From the NCBI RefSeq assembly GCF_900890705.1, contig NZ_CAAHFH010000002.1, positions 558,001 through 622,000 on the forward strand: a stretch of DNA of 64,000 nt. Direction: 5' to 3'. The stretch is from Pontiella sulfatireligans. GTDB lineage: Bacteria; Verrucomicrobiota; Kiritimatiellia; Kiritimatiellales; Pontiellaceae. A program made the translations under genes and the position numbers. A model generated the notes under the pieces. The model made no database searches, was not told where the DNA came from, and was given only the letters and a program-made list of their open reading frames with translations. Positions 37,847 to 49,223 of this stretch are shown in pieces; the stretch's first letter is position 1, and every line of letters starts with the position of its first letter.

Positions 37847-38707
37847 TTAGGCTTTTTTCGCGTCAGCATCAGCCTTTTTCTTGGCGGCCACTTTGGCCGG
37901 GGTGCGCATCAGCGGTTTTTCAACCGGCAGCAGCACGCCGCCCACATTATTGGCGCCGCCATCCACATAGATGGTCTGGCCGGTAATCTTTTTGGAATAT
38001 TTTCCGAGCATGAAGAGCACGGCATTCGCAACTTCCTGCTTGTCGCCAACGACGTCCCACGGCAACGGACTCATCTGGCGCCAGGTTTTAGCCAAATGCG
38101 CAAAATGCGGGATCGACTTGGCGGCCTTGGTCGCCAGCGGTCCGGCGGAAATGGCGTTCACGCGGACATGCTCACGGCCGTATTCACGGGCCAGTGCACG
38201 AACCAACGCTTCGAGCGCGGCCTTGTTGACGCCCATCCAGTTGTAGAAAGGAAATGCCACCTGCGACTCAAACGAAAGCGTGACAATCGAGCCGCCCTTT
38301 TCCATTTTTTCGAGAGCAAAGTGGGAAACGGTCGCCAGCGAGGCGCAACTGATGTGGAAGCCCTGCTTGATGTCTTCGTAGGCCGGGGTGTACATGGTGT
38401 CGCCTAGGCAGGTCTTCGGATTGGCAAATCCGATGGAATGCAAAACACCGTCAATGGGGCCGGTTTTGTCGAACAGATTGCGCACTTCGTTTTCAACGGT
38501 AACATCGCAATATTCAAAGCGCATCGCCGCTTTTTGCTCGTCCGACAAGTTAGGGCTGCGGTCGAAGAAGATTCGTTTCATCCGCTCGCTCTGGACAGAA
38601 TAGATTACATTGCCGCCCATTTCGTCAATCATCTTGCCCGCGGCATAGGCGATCGAGTCGGTGTTGAGCAAACCCATTACGACGTAAGTACTGCCTTTTT
38701 CAATCAT
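37847..38707 (-). CDS. fabI: Enoyl-[acyl-carrier-protein] reductase (FabI type)
   Basis: Last reductive step of fatty acid elongation, NAD(P)H-dependent. 286 residues of short-chain dehydrogenase fold: YVVMGLLNTDSIAYAAGKMI cofactor loop, GVLHSIGFANP, catalytic Y155 and K162 in FYNWMGVNK, RVNAISAGPLATKAAKSIPHF and GQTIYVDGG. The residue at 146 (LSFESQ) is Phe where E. coli FabI has Tyr. A basic Ala/Lys-rich tail of about 20 residues follows the fold. A strong RBS AAAAGGAG precedes the start. Confidence 0.93.
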   Translation of the reverse strand: MIEKGSTYVVMGLLNTDSIAYAAGKMIDEMGGNVIYSVQSERMKRIFFDRSPNLSDEQKAAMRFEYCDVTVENEVRNLFDKTGPIDGVLHSIGFANPKTCLGDTMYTPAYEDIKQGFHISCASLATVSHFALEKMEKGGSIVTLSFESQVAFPFYNWMGVNKAALEALVRALAREYGREHVRVNAISAGPLATKAAKSIPHFAHLAKTWRQMSPLPWDVVGDKQEVANAVLFMLGKYSKKITGQTIYVDGGANNVGGVLLPVEKPLMRTPAKVAAKKKADADAKKA

Positions 38708-38946
38708 TCTACGGACTCCTTTTCTTTAAAAGCGGGCGCAAACCTATCATTTCGCCCACGTATTGCAATCGGGTAATATTAGGTTTTTCCCGCTGGGAAA
38801 AGAAGCCATCATTGATCCTTTTAACGGCCACCGGAATCCGCCGCCGCTTCCAGCCGACGATCCAAAAAAAACCGCACGGAATTATATCATGCTAAACTTG
38901 TACGTGTTTTAATGGCGTTGAATTATTGAAAACTTGGGGAGCCGGA

Positions 38947-41043
38947 ATGAAAGCCAGAACAGTACTCTTCCTGACCGTCGCGGGATCATGCACATGGATC
39001 TTCGGTGAAAATGACGTCACCGTAAAAAAAGAAGCCCAGCCCTATCAGCTTGAAACCGTGGTTGTTCAAGCCTCACGCCTCGAACCGCTGTCCGCATCAA
39101 TGAACCAGCAGGAACTGCTCGACGACCTCGGCAGCCAAAACGCCGCCCAGGCCGCCCAAGCGGTTCCCGGCGTTGCTGGGTCCTGCCGCTCCATCGACAC
39201 CCCCGAAATCGCGATTCGCGGACTGGGCTGGGAGCGGGTGCCGACCCAACTCGACTTTCTTCCGCTTTATGGATCCTGCCCGGCGCGCATGGATCCGCCG
39301 GCCACCTACCTCTCTCCCGAATCGATTGCCAACATGACCGTCGTTAAAGGGCTGCCTTCGGTAACCTACGGCGCCGGCGGCACCGGCGGACGCGTCATGG
39401 CGAGAACCGTTGCCAACCCCACCCAGCCTGCTCTCAACGGCGCCACAGCCGATGCCTCCGTCACATGGGACGGCGGGCGCGACGGCTACGCCAGCCGGGC
39501 CGGAGCAAAGGTCGGCAACGGTAAAATGGAGATTGGCGCTTCGGCGAATGCCGTCGACTACGACGACTATGAATCCGGAAGCGGCCAAACCGTGCCGGCC
39601 GAAAACCGATCGCACGGCGCCTCCGCCAACATTCGGTATACGCCGGACGCCAACAACGGCTACTTCTTTAGTTGGAACATGCACAAAGTGGATCACCTCG
39701 ACTATCCCGCCCTGCCGATGGATGCCACCGACGTTACAGCCAACACCTTCACCTTTGGCTCCCGCCACGAAAACCTCGGCTCCCTGCTCGAAGACATCGA
39801 GTGGCAGGCCGGCTATTCCGACAGCGACCACACCATGGACAACCGCGACAAACCCAACCGCGCAAACATGGATGCCAAAGCCGACACCGAATCAAAAACC
39901 TACGGCGCGCGAATCGCTTCCGGCTGGCGCTTCAGCCAAGACTCCAAATGGACCATCGGCGTTGACGCCCACCACCTGTCGCGCGACGGCACCCGCACCC
40001 GGACCATCAAAACGGCGCCGCCGGCGCCCGGCACCTACCGCGATCCCATCTGGCCCGACGCCCACCAAACGCAGGTTGGTTTGTTTGCCGAACGCTCCAC
40101 CGAACTCGACAACGACAGCCGCCTGCGCCTCGGCCTGCGCGCCGACGGAATTTTCAGCGACATCGACCGAGGAGGAGAAGCCACCCCGTTCGACGCGACC
40201 GTGCGCGACGGCTATGCCAAATACTACGGCAACAGCGCCCGCGACACCGACCGCAACGAGGCGCTTTTTTCCGGCAACGTCCTCTGGGAAATTCCGCAAG
40301 GCGAGAGCATCGAATGGTTCATCGGCGCAGGCTGCGTTCAGCGCGCCGCCAGCATCACCGAGCTCTACTATGCCTACGCCCCGGCCCCCGGCGGCTTCCA
40401 AGTGGGCAATCCAACGCTCGATCCCGAAACCAAGGCTGAAATCGACGGCGGGGTGGACTACTACGGGGACCGGCTGGAAATCGGCGTACAGGCGTTTGCA
40501 TCCTATGTCTTCGACTACATTCTCGAAACCCGCGTCGACACCCTCCCCTCCGGCGCAATCGTCCGCGGCTTCGAAAACACCGATGCCGTGCTCGCCGGCG
40601 GCGAACTGCAAGGCCGCTGGAAAATATCCAGCGAATGGAGCATCCCGTTCAACATGGCCTACGTCCGCGGACGCAATGCCAGCGACAACCGCGACCTCCC
40701 GCTCATTCCGCCGCTCAGCGGACGCGTTGCGCTGCGTTGGGATTCCGCTTGGCAGCTGCGCCCATGGGCGGAAGCGGCTTTCCGCGCCGCCACCAGCCAG
40801 CACGATGTCGATTCGCAATATCCCGAATCCGAAACCTCGGCGTGGCAAGTCGTCGATCTGCGTGCAGGTTTTGAACTGCCCAAAGGATTCGGCCTCGAAG
40901 CCGGTGTCGAAAACCTGTTCGACCAAGACTATGCCGACCACCTCGCCCGCGAAACCCTCTTTGCCCAAGGCGACCTAGTCGCCGGCGAAAAAATCCCCAT
41001 GCCCGGAAGATTCTTCTACGCCGGCATCAAGTGGGCGCTATAG
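38947..41043 (+). CDS. TonB-dependent receptor, OprC/NosA copper-receptor like
   Basis: Outer-membrane gated channel for active uptake. The ATG at 38947 behind TTGGGGA gives 698 residues with a signal peptide (about 1-22). The plug domain contains ETVVVQASR, IAIRGLGWERVPTQLDFLPLYGSCPARMDPPATYL and MTVVKGLPSVTYGAGGTGG. The GSCP-RMDPP-Y segment is characteristic of OprC/NosA-type receptors, whose Cys/Met region is linked to copper. The barrel ends with RFFYAGIKWAL. No TonB or copper enzyme gene lies beside it. The metal specificity is by family resemblance only. Confidence 0.85.
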   Translation: MKARTVLFLTVAGSCTWIFGENDVTVKKEAQPYQLETVVVQASRLEPLSASMNQQELLDDLGSQNAAQAAQAVPGVAGSCRSIDTPEIAIRGLGWERVPTQLDFLPLYGSCPARMDPPATYLSPESIANMTVVKGLPSVTYGAGGTGGRVMARTVANPTQPALNGATADASVTWDGGRDGYASRAGAKVGNGKMEIGASANAVDYDDYESGSGQTVPAENRSHGASANIRYTPDANNGYFFSWNMHKVDHLDYPALPMDATDVTANTFTFGSRHENLGSLLEDIEWQAGYSDSDHTMDNRDKPNRANMDAKADTESKTYGARIASGWRFSQDSKWTIGVDAHHLSRDGTRTRTIKTAPPAPGTYRDPIWPDAHQTQVGLFAERSTELDNDSRLRLGLRADGIFSDIDRGGEATPFDATVRDGYAKYYGNSARDTDRNEALFSGNVLWEIPQGESIEWFIGAGCVQRAASITELYYAYAPAPGGFQVGNPTLDPETKAEIDGGVDYYGDRLEIGVQAFASYVFDYILETRVDTLPSGAIVRGFENTDAVLAGGELQGRWKISSEWSIPFNMAYVRGRNASDNRDLPLIPPLSGRVALRWDSAWQLRPWAEAAFRAATSQHDVDSQYPESETSAWQVVDLRAGFELPKGFGLEAGVENLFDQDYADHLARETLFAQGDLVAGEKIPMPGRFFYAGIKWAL

Positions 41044-41065
41044 CGGCCATTTCCATTCCTTCCGC

Positions 41066-41135
41066 ATATGGGCAGAATAATTTCAGTTCTCAGAGCAGGA
41101 AAAATCATTCTGCCACCCAATTATTCTGCCCATAT
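41066..41135. repeat. Hairpin repeat after the TonB receptor gene
   Basis: ATATGGGCAGAATAATT pairs perfectly with AATTATTCTGCCCATAT across 36 bases. ATATGGGCAGAA also occurs at about 12000, so this is a dispersed family. Confidence 0.65.
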
Positions 41136-41152
41136 CCCTTCTGCCGCGGAGC

Positions 41153-41226
41153 CTAGGTGTAAATCTCGGCTTCCTGCTCGGCGAACTCGCGCGATTTTTC
41201 CTGCATGCCTTTTTCGAGGGCCTTGG
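41153..41226 (-). pseudogene. Duplicated 3' tail of thiC
   Basis: On the minus strand this encodes [22 protein letters not shown] followed by a stop. The true thiC end at 41719-41790 encodes [20 protein letters not shown]. About 70 bp are near-identical in DNA. The fragment is cut off from thiC by about 490 bp holding a HicB-like gene, a HicA remnant and palindromes, as if that segment was inserted into the thiC end with duplication of the tail. Confidence 0.8.
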
Positions 41227-41264
41227 AGACGCGCAAGAACCGGCACAAACTCAACCCTTCCGCG

Positions 41265-41477
41265 TCATGCATAAGCCAAGCGTCCGCGCGACTCGGGAAT
41301 TTCGCGACCAAGCGACTCTGCGGTTTCGACCCATTCGGCGATAACGGTTTCGGCATTGGCCAGCGCTTCCTGAGAAGAAGCGCCATCCGCCATGCACCCG
41401 GGAAGTTCGGGCACCTCAGCCAGATAGACCTGATCCTCTTCGCTCCAGAATAGAATGATTTCATATTTAGTTTTCAT
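41265..41477 (-). CDS. hicB: HicB-like antitoxin
   Basis: 70 residues: MKTKYEIILFWSEEDQVYLAEVPELPGCMADGASSQEALANAETVIAEWVETAESLG... This is the classic HicB partial RNase-H-like fold (YLAEVPELPGCMADG.S..EAL.N). GGGAG precedes the ATG. A HicA-like remnant lies upstream on the same strand, the usual toxin-antitoxin order. It has no C-terminal DNA-binding domain, as in short HicB proteins. Confidence 0.8.
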   Translation of the reverse strand: MKTKYEIILFWSEEDQVYLAEVPELPGCMADGASSQEALANAETVIAEWVETAESLGREIPESRGRLAYA

Positions 41478-41605
41478 GTCATTCTCCCAAGTTCCGGATT
41501 CGCTCTGCACCTTGCTCTGAAAAACATGGTGATCCCCACGAATGCGCCTGTCAAACCCAAGCTTTTCCAGAAGTTTGCGGAATGATTCAAAAAACGGTGC
41601 CATAC
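41478..41605 (-). pseudogene. HicA-like toxin remnant
   Basis: In the frame running into HicB, the sequence FRKLLEKLGFDRRIRGDHHVFQSK resembles HicA (LLxxLGFxxxRxxGSHHxF), with the catalytic His in HHVF. The C-terminal half of HicA is missing: after the His the sequence goes to an unrelated stretch and then the hicB start. The toxin is probably inactive, leaving an orphan antitoxin. Confidence 0.6.
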
Positions 41606-41718
41606 AATTACGACCGCGCAATTGGTTGTAGCTCGAAATTCTGTTTCGAGTTTCTCGCGCACCGCTCCTCCCAAAACGCGGAACGGAATTCCGCGCTACG
41701 CTTTGAGAGTCGCATCTC

Positions 41719-43851
<2,133 letters not shown>

Positions 43852-43976
43852 TCAATCTACTCCCCAGTTGAACTGAGTCAACCTCATTCATGATTATGTT
43901 TATCATCTTTTACGTATTGAACAGCAAAGGCCTCCCCGCTACTATCCGCGCCGATTGAACCATTTGGAGAGAAAAC

Positions 43977-44954
43977 ATGGACTGGAAAGCAATTAGCGAC
44001 CGCGTGCTGGATGGCGGCAAGGTTACGGAAGCAGAAGCATTGGCCGTTCTGGAGTCGCCCGACGATGAACTGCTGGAGGTTTTGCAGGGCGCGTACCGCA
44101 TCCGTAAAAAATATTTCGGCAACACGGTCTCGCTGCACCTGCTGCGCAACGTGAAAAGCGGCAAATGCCCGGAAGACTGCTCGTTCTGCTCGCAGTCGTC
44201 GTCTGCCATCAACGATGTCGAGCGCTACGATTTTCAAACCGTGGAAAGCATTGTTGAAGGCGCCCAAGCCGCCGTCGACCGCAATGCCAAGCGCTACTGC
44301 GTCGTGTCGAGCACCCGCGCCCCGGCCCCGAAGGAGCTGGAAACCATTTGCGAGGCGGCCATCCAAATTAAGCAAAAGCACCCCGACCTCGAAATCTGCT
44401 CGTCGCTCGGTCTGCTGACCGAGGAAAAGGCCATCCGCCTGAAAGAATCGGGCGTCGACCGTTTCAACCACAATCTCGAAACCTCTGAAAACTATTTTTC
44501 CGAAGTGGTCACCACCCACGAGTTCGAGGACCGCGTCAACACCGCCAAGATTGTCAAGAAGGTCGGGCTCGACCTTTGTTCCGGCGGCCTCTTCGGCATG
44601 GGCGAAAGCCTGAAGGACCGCGTCGACCTCGCCTTTGCATTGTCCGACCTCGACGTCGACTCCGTGCCAGTCAACTTTCTCGACCCGCGCCCTGGAACCG
44701 AGTTTGAAGGCAAAGCCAATCCGCTGACGCCGAACGACTGCCTGCGCGGCCTGGCGATGGTCCGCTTTGTGATGCCGGAAGTGGAAGTCCGCATCGCCGG
44801 CGGACGCGAAACCACGCTGCGCGATCTTCAGCCACTCGCGCTCTACCCCGCCAACTCCATGTTCACCGCCGGTTACCTCACCACCGGCGGGCAGGACTAC
44901 GAAACCGACAAGCGCATGATCGAAGACGCGGGGTTCGTAATTGAAGTGAAATGA
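43977..44954 (+). CDS. bioB: Biotin synthase
   Basis: Radical-SAM enzyme inserting sulfur into dethiobiotin. 325 residues with the cluster motif C64-x3-C68-x2-C71 (SGKCPEDCSFCSQSS), YCVVSSTRAPAPKELETI, VDRFNHNLETSENYFSEVVTTHEFEDRV, CSGGLFGMGES, and the C-terminal RIAGGRETTLRDLQPLALYPANSMFTAGYLTTGGQ. Length is normal. No other bio genes are nearby. GAGAG precedes the ATG. Confidence 0.95.
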   Translation: MDWKAISDRVLDGGKVTEAEALAVLESPDDELLEVLQGAYRIRKKYFGNTVSLHLLRNVKSGKCPEDCSFCSQSSSAINDVERYDFQTVESIVEGAQAAVDRNAKRYCVVSSTRAPAPKELETICEAAIQIKQKHPDLEICSSLGLLTEEKAIRLKESGVDRFNHNLETSENYFSEVVTTHEFEDRVNTAKIVKKVGLDLCSGGLFGMGESLKDRVDLAFALSDLDVDSVPVNFLDPRPGTEFEGKANPLTPNDCLRGLAMVRFVMPEVEVRIAGGRETTLRDLQPLALYPANSMFTAGYLTTGGQDYETDKRMIEDAGFVIEVK

Positions 44955-45038
44955 AACCTGAAATGTGAAACTTGAAGGAATGCGCTCAACTTCAGGTCCC
45001 GAATTTCAGGTTTCAAGTTTCCCGTTTCAGGTTTCAAG
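44953..45038. repeat. Repeat of GAAACCTGAAA/TTTCAGGTTTC words between bioB and dus
   Basis: Words of the type GAAACCTGAAATGTGAAACTT and their complements (TTCAGGTTTCAAG, TTTCAGGTTTCAAG) fill the whole 84-bp gap, forming an imperfect hairpin. It overlaps the bioB stop by two bases. Confidence 0.5.
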
Positions 45039-46010
45039 ATGAGTTTTTGGAAAAAATTCAATCCCCCGATTATCGCGCTCGCTCCGATGGAGGACGTGAC
45101 GGATACGGTGCTGCGTGAGCTGCTGCTCAATGTAACGGATCCGGGCGCATTGCATGTGGTGATGACGGAGTTTGTTTCGACGGATGGGCTGGTTCATCCA
45201 AAAGCCCGGAAGCGCGTGATTCACCGCCTGCAGGTGACCGACGAGGAGCGTAGACTCCTGAACGAAAAGAACGTCAAGATTGTGGCCCAGATCTGGGGCA
45301 ACACGCCGGAAAACTATGCGCAGGTGGTCAAAGAGATCACCGAAGAAATGGAGTTCGACGGGATCGACATCAACATGGGCTGCCCCGTCCCCAAGGTGGT
45401 GGCGCGCGGTTGCTGCTCGGGGCTGATCGGAAACTCAACGCTGGCCAAAGAAATTATTCAAGCGGCGCAGGAAGCCACCGACCTGCCCGTTTCCGTTAAA
45501 ACCCGCATCGGCCTCAAGTCGATCGCCACCGAAGAATGGATTGGCCATGTGCTCGAAACGAAGCCGGCGGCGCTTACGATTCATGGACGTACGCAAAAGC
45601 AAATGTCGCACGGACTGGCCGACTGGAGCGAGATTGCCAAAGCCGCACGCCTGCGCGACCAACTCGGCCTTGATCTTCCAGTGATTGGAAACGGCGATGT
45701 CCTGTCGCTGGACGAAGCGCGTAGCAAGTGCGACGAGTTTGGCTTGGACGGCGCCATGATCGGCCGCGGCATTTTCGACAACCCGTGGCTGTTTATGGCA
45801 GCGCAGCGCGAGCGCACCAAAGAAGAAAAGCTCGATATGCTATGGAAGCATACCGAGCTGTTTGACCGCGTCTGGGGCGACACTAAAAACTTCCACATCC
45901 TGCGCCGCTACTATTCGATCTATTCCAAAGGCTTCCCCGGCGCCGCCGAGCTCCGCGCCAACCTTATGCAGACCAGCTGCATTGCGGATGTAAAAAAGGT
46001 TCTTGCCTAG
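45039..46010 (+). CDS. tRNA-dihydrouridine synthase (DusA/DusC-like)
   Basis: FMN enzyme reducing uridines in the tRNA D-loop. 323 residues: IIALAPMEDVTDTVLREL, MTEFVSTDGL, VKIVAQIWGNTPENYAQVVKEI, DGIDINMGCPVPKVVARGCCSGLIG with the catalytic Cys in GCP, VSVKTRIGL, LTIHGRTQKQMSHGLADW, VIGNGDVLSLDEA, DGAMIGRGIFDNPWLF. A second Dus family member is at 55695-56831. Which D-loop position each modifies cannot be told. Confidence 0.9.
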   Translation: MSFWKKFNPPIIALAPMEDVTDTVLRELLLNVTDPGALHVVMTEFVSTDGLVHPKARKRVIHRLQVTDEERRLLNEKNVKIVAQIWGNTPENYAQVVKEITEEMEFDGIDINMGCPVPKVVARGCCSGLIGNSTLAKEIIQAAQEATDLPVSVKTRIGLKSIATEEWIGHVLETKPAALTIHGRTQKQMSHGLADWSEIAKAARLRDQLGLDLPVIGNGDVLSLDEARSKCDEFGLDGAMIGRGIFDNPWLFMAAQRERTKEEKLDMLWKHTELFDRVWGDTKNFHILRRYYSIYSKGFPGAAELRANLMQTSCIADVKKVLA

Positions 46011-46018
46011 GCAGAAAA

Positions 46019-46804
46019 TTAATATTTTCGGTTGTTCCTCTTCTTTCCGGATGCGCTCGACCGCGCGTACGGGGCTTTCCATGCGTATTTATCTTCAACG
46101 GAAGCAGGATCGCATATTTCGCGCATGAAGGTGTTTCCAGTCGGGGTCTTGAGATAGATCCTCACGCGGATGCCTTCCATATTATCCTCAAACGTTTTGT
46201 TATAGGATGTGCTGGAGTCAGGATAGCCTGAAGAATCAAAGCTGTGGTCCGTTTGCGCGGTATAGTAGCGGAACAGCTTAACCTCTTTGGTCATTTCAAG
46301 ATGCTTTCCCTGCACAGGAAGTTTAAAAACATCTGATTTTTCTGCCTCCACCGTCAGTTTGTCCGGGGCCCCTTTGAAGCCTTCGGTATTCATATACATG
46401 CAGTATTCTACCCAAATCCCATCAAAAACAGCCCCCGACTTGTTATCCAACTGAATCTCATAGAAACAGGGAGGCTTTGCTCTTTTGGTTTCTGATGTTT
46501 CTCCCGCCTTTCCCTTTCTCTTGTCCACGCTTACCCGAAGCTTGGAGTTCGAGAGAAAATTCTGCAAGGCCAGCCAATCCTTGATGTAGGCTTGGTCGGC
46601 AAATGAAAAGACATCGACGGGAACCGTAATTTTGCGGCGGTTTTCGCGTTCGACCGTAACTTTGCCCGAGCGCAGGTCGCACTTAACGATCTTCGCCTTG
46701 ATCCCCCGCCCGTCCGTACCGGTGAAAGTGCGGTAGTCCTCGTCCGGAAAAGCCGAAGCACACACCCCCAAAACCAATCCCATCCACACCGATTTCATAA
46801 GCAT
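46019..46804 (-). CDS. SHD1-like secreted protein, copy 3 of 3
   Basis: About 261 residues with a signal peptide (ending CASAFPDE). The N-terminal 55 residues are SHD1-like: YRTFTGTDGRGIKAKIVKCDLRSGKVTVERENRRKITVPVDVFSFADQAYIKDW, a small beta-barrel common in PVC proteins. The rest is a beta-rich domain with QLDNKSGAVFDGIWVEYCMYMNTEG and GIRVRIYLKTPTGNTFMREICDPASVEDKYAW, shared with the next two genes. ATG codons at 46804 and 46798 are both possible. Function unknown, envelope-located by inference. Confidence 0.65.
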   Translation of the reverse strand: MLMKSVWMGLVLGVCASAFPDEDYRTFTGTDGRGIKAKIVKCDLRSGKVTVERENRRKITVPVDVFSFADQAYIKDWLALQNFLSNSKLRVSVDKRKGKAGETSETKRAKPPCFYEIQLDNKSGAVFDGIWVEYCMYMNTEGFKGAPDKLTVEAEKSDVFKLPVQGKHLEMTKEVKLFRYYTAQTDHSFDSSGYPDSSTSYNKTFEDNMEGIRVRIYLKTPTGNTFMREICDPASVEDKYAWKAPYARSSASGKKRNNRKY

Positions 46805-46817
46805 CCCCAACTAGACG

Positions 46818-47588
46818 CTACCAAGCATATTTACCTTCAATGCTCGCAGGCTCGAAGACGTTGCGCGTCACCTTTTTTCCGTCAAGGCTTTGGGCGTGGA
46901 TCCGCAACCAGATACCCTTCAAGTCGCCGCTTTCCTTAACGGGATCTCCCCCGCGGTAGTTAAAATCACCGATGTACTCTTTTTCATGAATCACTATCGA
47001 CTCCGTCTTTAAAACGGTTTTAGCCTTGGGGGAGAGGCGGCTTATTTTAAGTTCGCCGGGCAAGACCTTCTGCGACACAACCAACTCGCTTCGCCGCGAG
47101 CCACTGCCAGCCGCCGTGCCCTGCTCGTAGAAAATGCGGTATTCAAACTTCAGATTGTCCAGTGCCACATCGTTACGGTTTTCTAAAAAAACCTCGTACG
47201 CGAAGCGTTCGAATTTCGTTTCACTGATCGTTTCTTTTTCTACGCTTCCGTCCGAATAGCTGATCTCCCCCTCTTCCGAATCCTTCCACTTTTCAATCAT
47301 GCTCTTTTTGCATTCCACCTTGAAAAACGTCGGACTTCTGAAGCCCTCCATTTTGGCCCATTGCTTGATAAACAACTGATCCGCCTCCACAAAGAGGTCG
47401 GGTTTGACTTTGACGCGCTTTCCGTCCGTCCGCTTCAACTCCACCAACCCCGTTCGGCCGTTAAAGTCCGTTACTTCAGCCTCCAGCGCCCGCCCGTCCT
47501 GCAACGTAAACGTATGCAACTCGGCGCGTGCTTGAATTCCGGCCAGCAGAATAGCCAAAACTGAAAGAATCATTCCCATGGTTTTCAT
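46818..47588 (-). CDS. SHD1-like secreted protein, copy 2 of 3
   Basis: 256 residues from the ATG behind AAAGGAG, chosen because it starts a clear signal peptide (MGMILSVLAILLAGIQARA). The SHD1-like segment is LHTFTLQDGRALEAEVTDFNGRTGLVELKRTDGKRVKVKPDLFVEADQLFIKQW. The second domain contains FLENRNDVALDNLKFEYRIFYEQG and GIWLRIHAQSLDGKKVTRNVFEPASIEGKYAW, which aligns with both neighbours. Tandem duplicate; function unknown. Confidence 0.7.
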   Translation of the reverse strand: MKTMGMILSVLAILLAGIQARAELHTFTLQDGRALEAEVTDFNGRTGLVELKRTDGKRVKVKPDLFVEADQLFIKQWAKMEGFRSPTFFKVECKKSMIEKWKDSEEGEISYSDGSVEKETISETKFERFAYEVFLENRNDVALDNLKFEYRIFYEQGTAAGSGSRRSELVVSQKVLPGELKISRLSPKAKTVLKTESIVIHEKEYIGDFNYRGGDPVKESGDLKGIWLRIHAQSLDGKKVTRNVFEPASIEGKYAW

Positions 47589-47605
47589 ATGTGCGCTCCT
47601 TTGCT

Positions 47606-48418
47606 CTACTGATTTTTCTTCTTCTTGCCTTGCTTCTTTTTCCTGCTTTTCTTCTTTTTCCCATCGACGGACGCCACAACATCCGGCACCCGTTCCTTCC
47701 AAACCTGACGCTTCATCACATCGGACGGTTCGCAAAACTCCCGGATCACCTTCTTGCCGCTCGGCGTCATCATCGAAACTTTAAGCCATACCCCTTTCAT
47801 CTTGGAGCTTTGTTTCCCCGGCGCCCCGTCTCGGTAGGAATAGCCCCCTTGCAAATACTGGTACACCAGCGTCACCGGATCGGTCTGAAAATTGGCGCAC
47901 GCACGCGGTTCAAGCTGGGCAATCTCATAGCGCCCCGAATAGTCCGCCTCTATCCGCTTCTCCCCATTGACCTGCGGGATTTCCTGAACCCAATAGACGC
48001 AGTACTCGACTTCGACATTCTCAAAAACGGTCGGCGAACCGTTTTTCAGCTCGCAAGTATAAACCACCTTCTCAAATTCCCGGTTAATCCCAACGCCGCC
48101 GCTTTCGCTCCAATCCTCGATCACCTTCTTTTCGCCGGAAAAACGGAGGCCGGTGGACATAAGAAAAGCTTGGCACACGCACCATTCATGAATGTAAGCC
48201 TGGTCTTCCTCGGTGAATACAGACGGCTTCACCTTGACGCGCCGCTTGTTTTCCAGCTCCAACTCCAGCATCCCGCGCATCTCGTCCATCCGGACGATGC
48301 GCGCACTGACAACCCGATCCTGAAGATCGGTAAAAATGTGGAGGTCGCCTTCTCCCCAAACATTCCATGGGGCGGCAGATAAAACCGCCAAAACAACCCA
48401 CAAACCAAATCTGCACAT
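47606..48418 (-). CDS. SHD1-like secreted protein, copy 1 of 3
   Basis: 270 residues; the start at 48418 follows a GGGGGG tract and begins a signal peptide (ending WNVWGEG). SHD1-like segment: LHIFTDLQDRVVSARIVRMDEMRGMLELELENKRRVKVKPSVFTEEDQAYIHEW. The second domain has ELKNGSPTVFENVEVEYCVYWVQE and GVWLKVSMMTPSGKKVIREFCEPSDVMKRQVW. A basic Lys-rich tail (GKKKKSRKKKQGKKKKNQ) is unique to this copy. First gene of a three-gene tandem array on one strand. Confidence 0.7.
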   Translation of the reverse strand: MCRFGLWVVLAVLSAAPWNVWGEGDLHIFTDLQDRVVSARIVRMDEMRGMLELELENKRRVKVKPSVFTEEDQAYIHEWCVCQAFLMSTGLRFSGEKKVIEDWSESGGVGINREFEKVVYTCELKNGSPTVFENVEVEYCVYWVQEIPQVNGEKRIEADYSGRYEIAQLEPRACANFQTDPVTLVYQYLQGGYSYRDGAPGKQSSKMKGVWLKVSMMTPSGKKVIREFCEPSDVMKRQVWKERVPDVVASVDGKKKKSRKKKQGKKKKNQ

Positions 48419-48548
48419 AATACCCCCCAACATCTACAACAGACTTAATATACTTACAGTTAGACCAAACATTTAAAAGAAAGAAACCTCCCTTTCTCCA
48501 ATCATTAGAAGTGCCTTGTTCCTGCCGCTTATGTCTTAATAGACGGCT

Positions 48549-49175
48549 ATGAAGAAAAATTTTGGACTCTACCTCATTCTCACCGACCCCGTCGCCGGCT
48601 ACGAAGCCTGCGCCCAAGCGGCCGTCGACTGCGGCCTGCGCTACCTCCAGCTGCGGATGAAAAATGCCCCGTGCGCGGAAGTGGTTGCCACCGCGAAAGC
48701 CATTCGCCGCATCACCCAAGGCTCCCAAACCCGCTTCATCGTCAACGACGACCTCGCCATCGCCATCGAAGCCGATGCCGACGGCATCCACCTTGGCCAA
48801 AGCGACCAGTCGCTGACCGAGGCCCGAGCAGCATGGAGCACCCCCGGAAAACTGTTCGGCCTCTCCACCCACAGCATGGAGCAGGCGCTCCAGGCCGTGG
48901 CGCTTGCACCCGACTATATCGGCGTCGGCCCAGTCTTCCCCACCCGGACCAAAGCTGATGCGGATCCCGCCGTCGGCCCGCAGGAAACCGCACGGATCAT
49001 GAAGCAGGCGCCCGTCACCGCCGTCGCCATCGGCGGGATTACGGCCGCAAACCTGCCCGGACTGCTCGACGCCGGGGCGTCCAACTTTTGCGTCGTGAGC
49101 GCCGTCAACGCCTCCCCCGATCCCGCCGGCGCCATCCGAGAGCTCCAGCAAATCTGGAAAACCCATTGTTTTTGA
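48549..49175 (+). CDS. thiE: Thiamine-phosphate synthase
   Basis: Joins HMP-PP and thiazole phosphate to make thiamine phosphate. 208 residues: LYLILTDPVAGYEACAQAAVDCGLRYLQLRMKN, RFIVNDDLAIAIEADADGIHLGQSDQSL, FGLSTHSMEQALQAVALAPDYIGVGPVFPTRTKADADP, VAIGGITAANLPGLLDAGASNFCVVSAVN. All phosphate- and pyrimidine-binding elements are present. It is about 5 kb from thiC and shows no riboswitch of its own. Confidence 0.92.
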   Translation: MKKNFGLYLILTDPVAGYEACAQAAVDCGLRYLQLRMKNAPCAEVVATAKAIRRITQGSQTRFIVNDDLAIAIEADADGIHLGQSDQSLTEARAAWSTPGKLFGLSTHSMEQALQAVALAPDYIGVGPVFPTRTKADADPAVGPQETARIMKQAPVTAVAIGGITAANLPGLLDAGASNFCVVSAVNASPDPAGAIRELQQIWKTHCF

Positions 49176-49223
49176 ACTTGAGCCGCCCGCCCGCGCCCTC
49201 TACATTGGCTGCCGATTTTTCAC

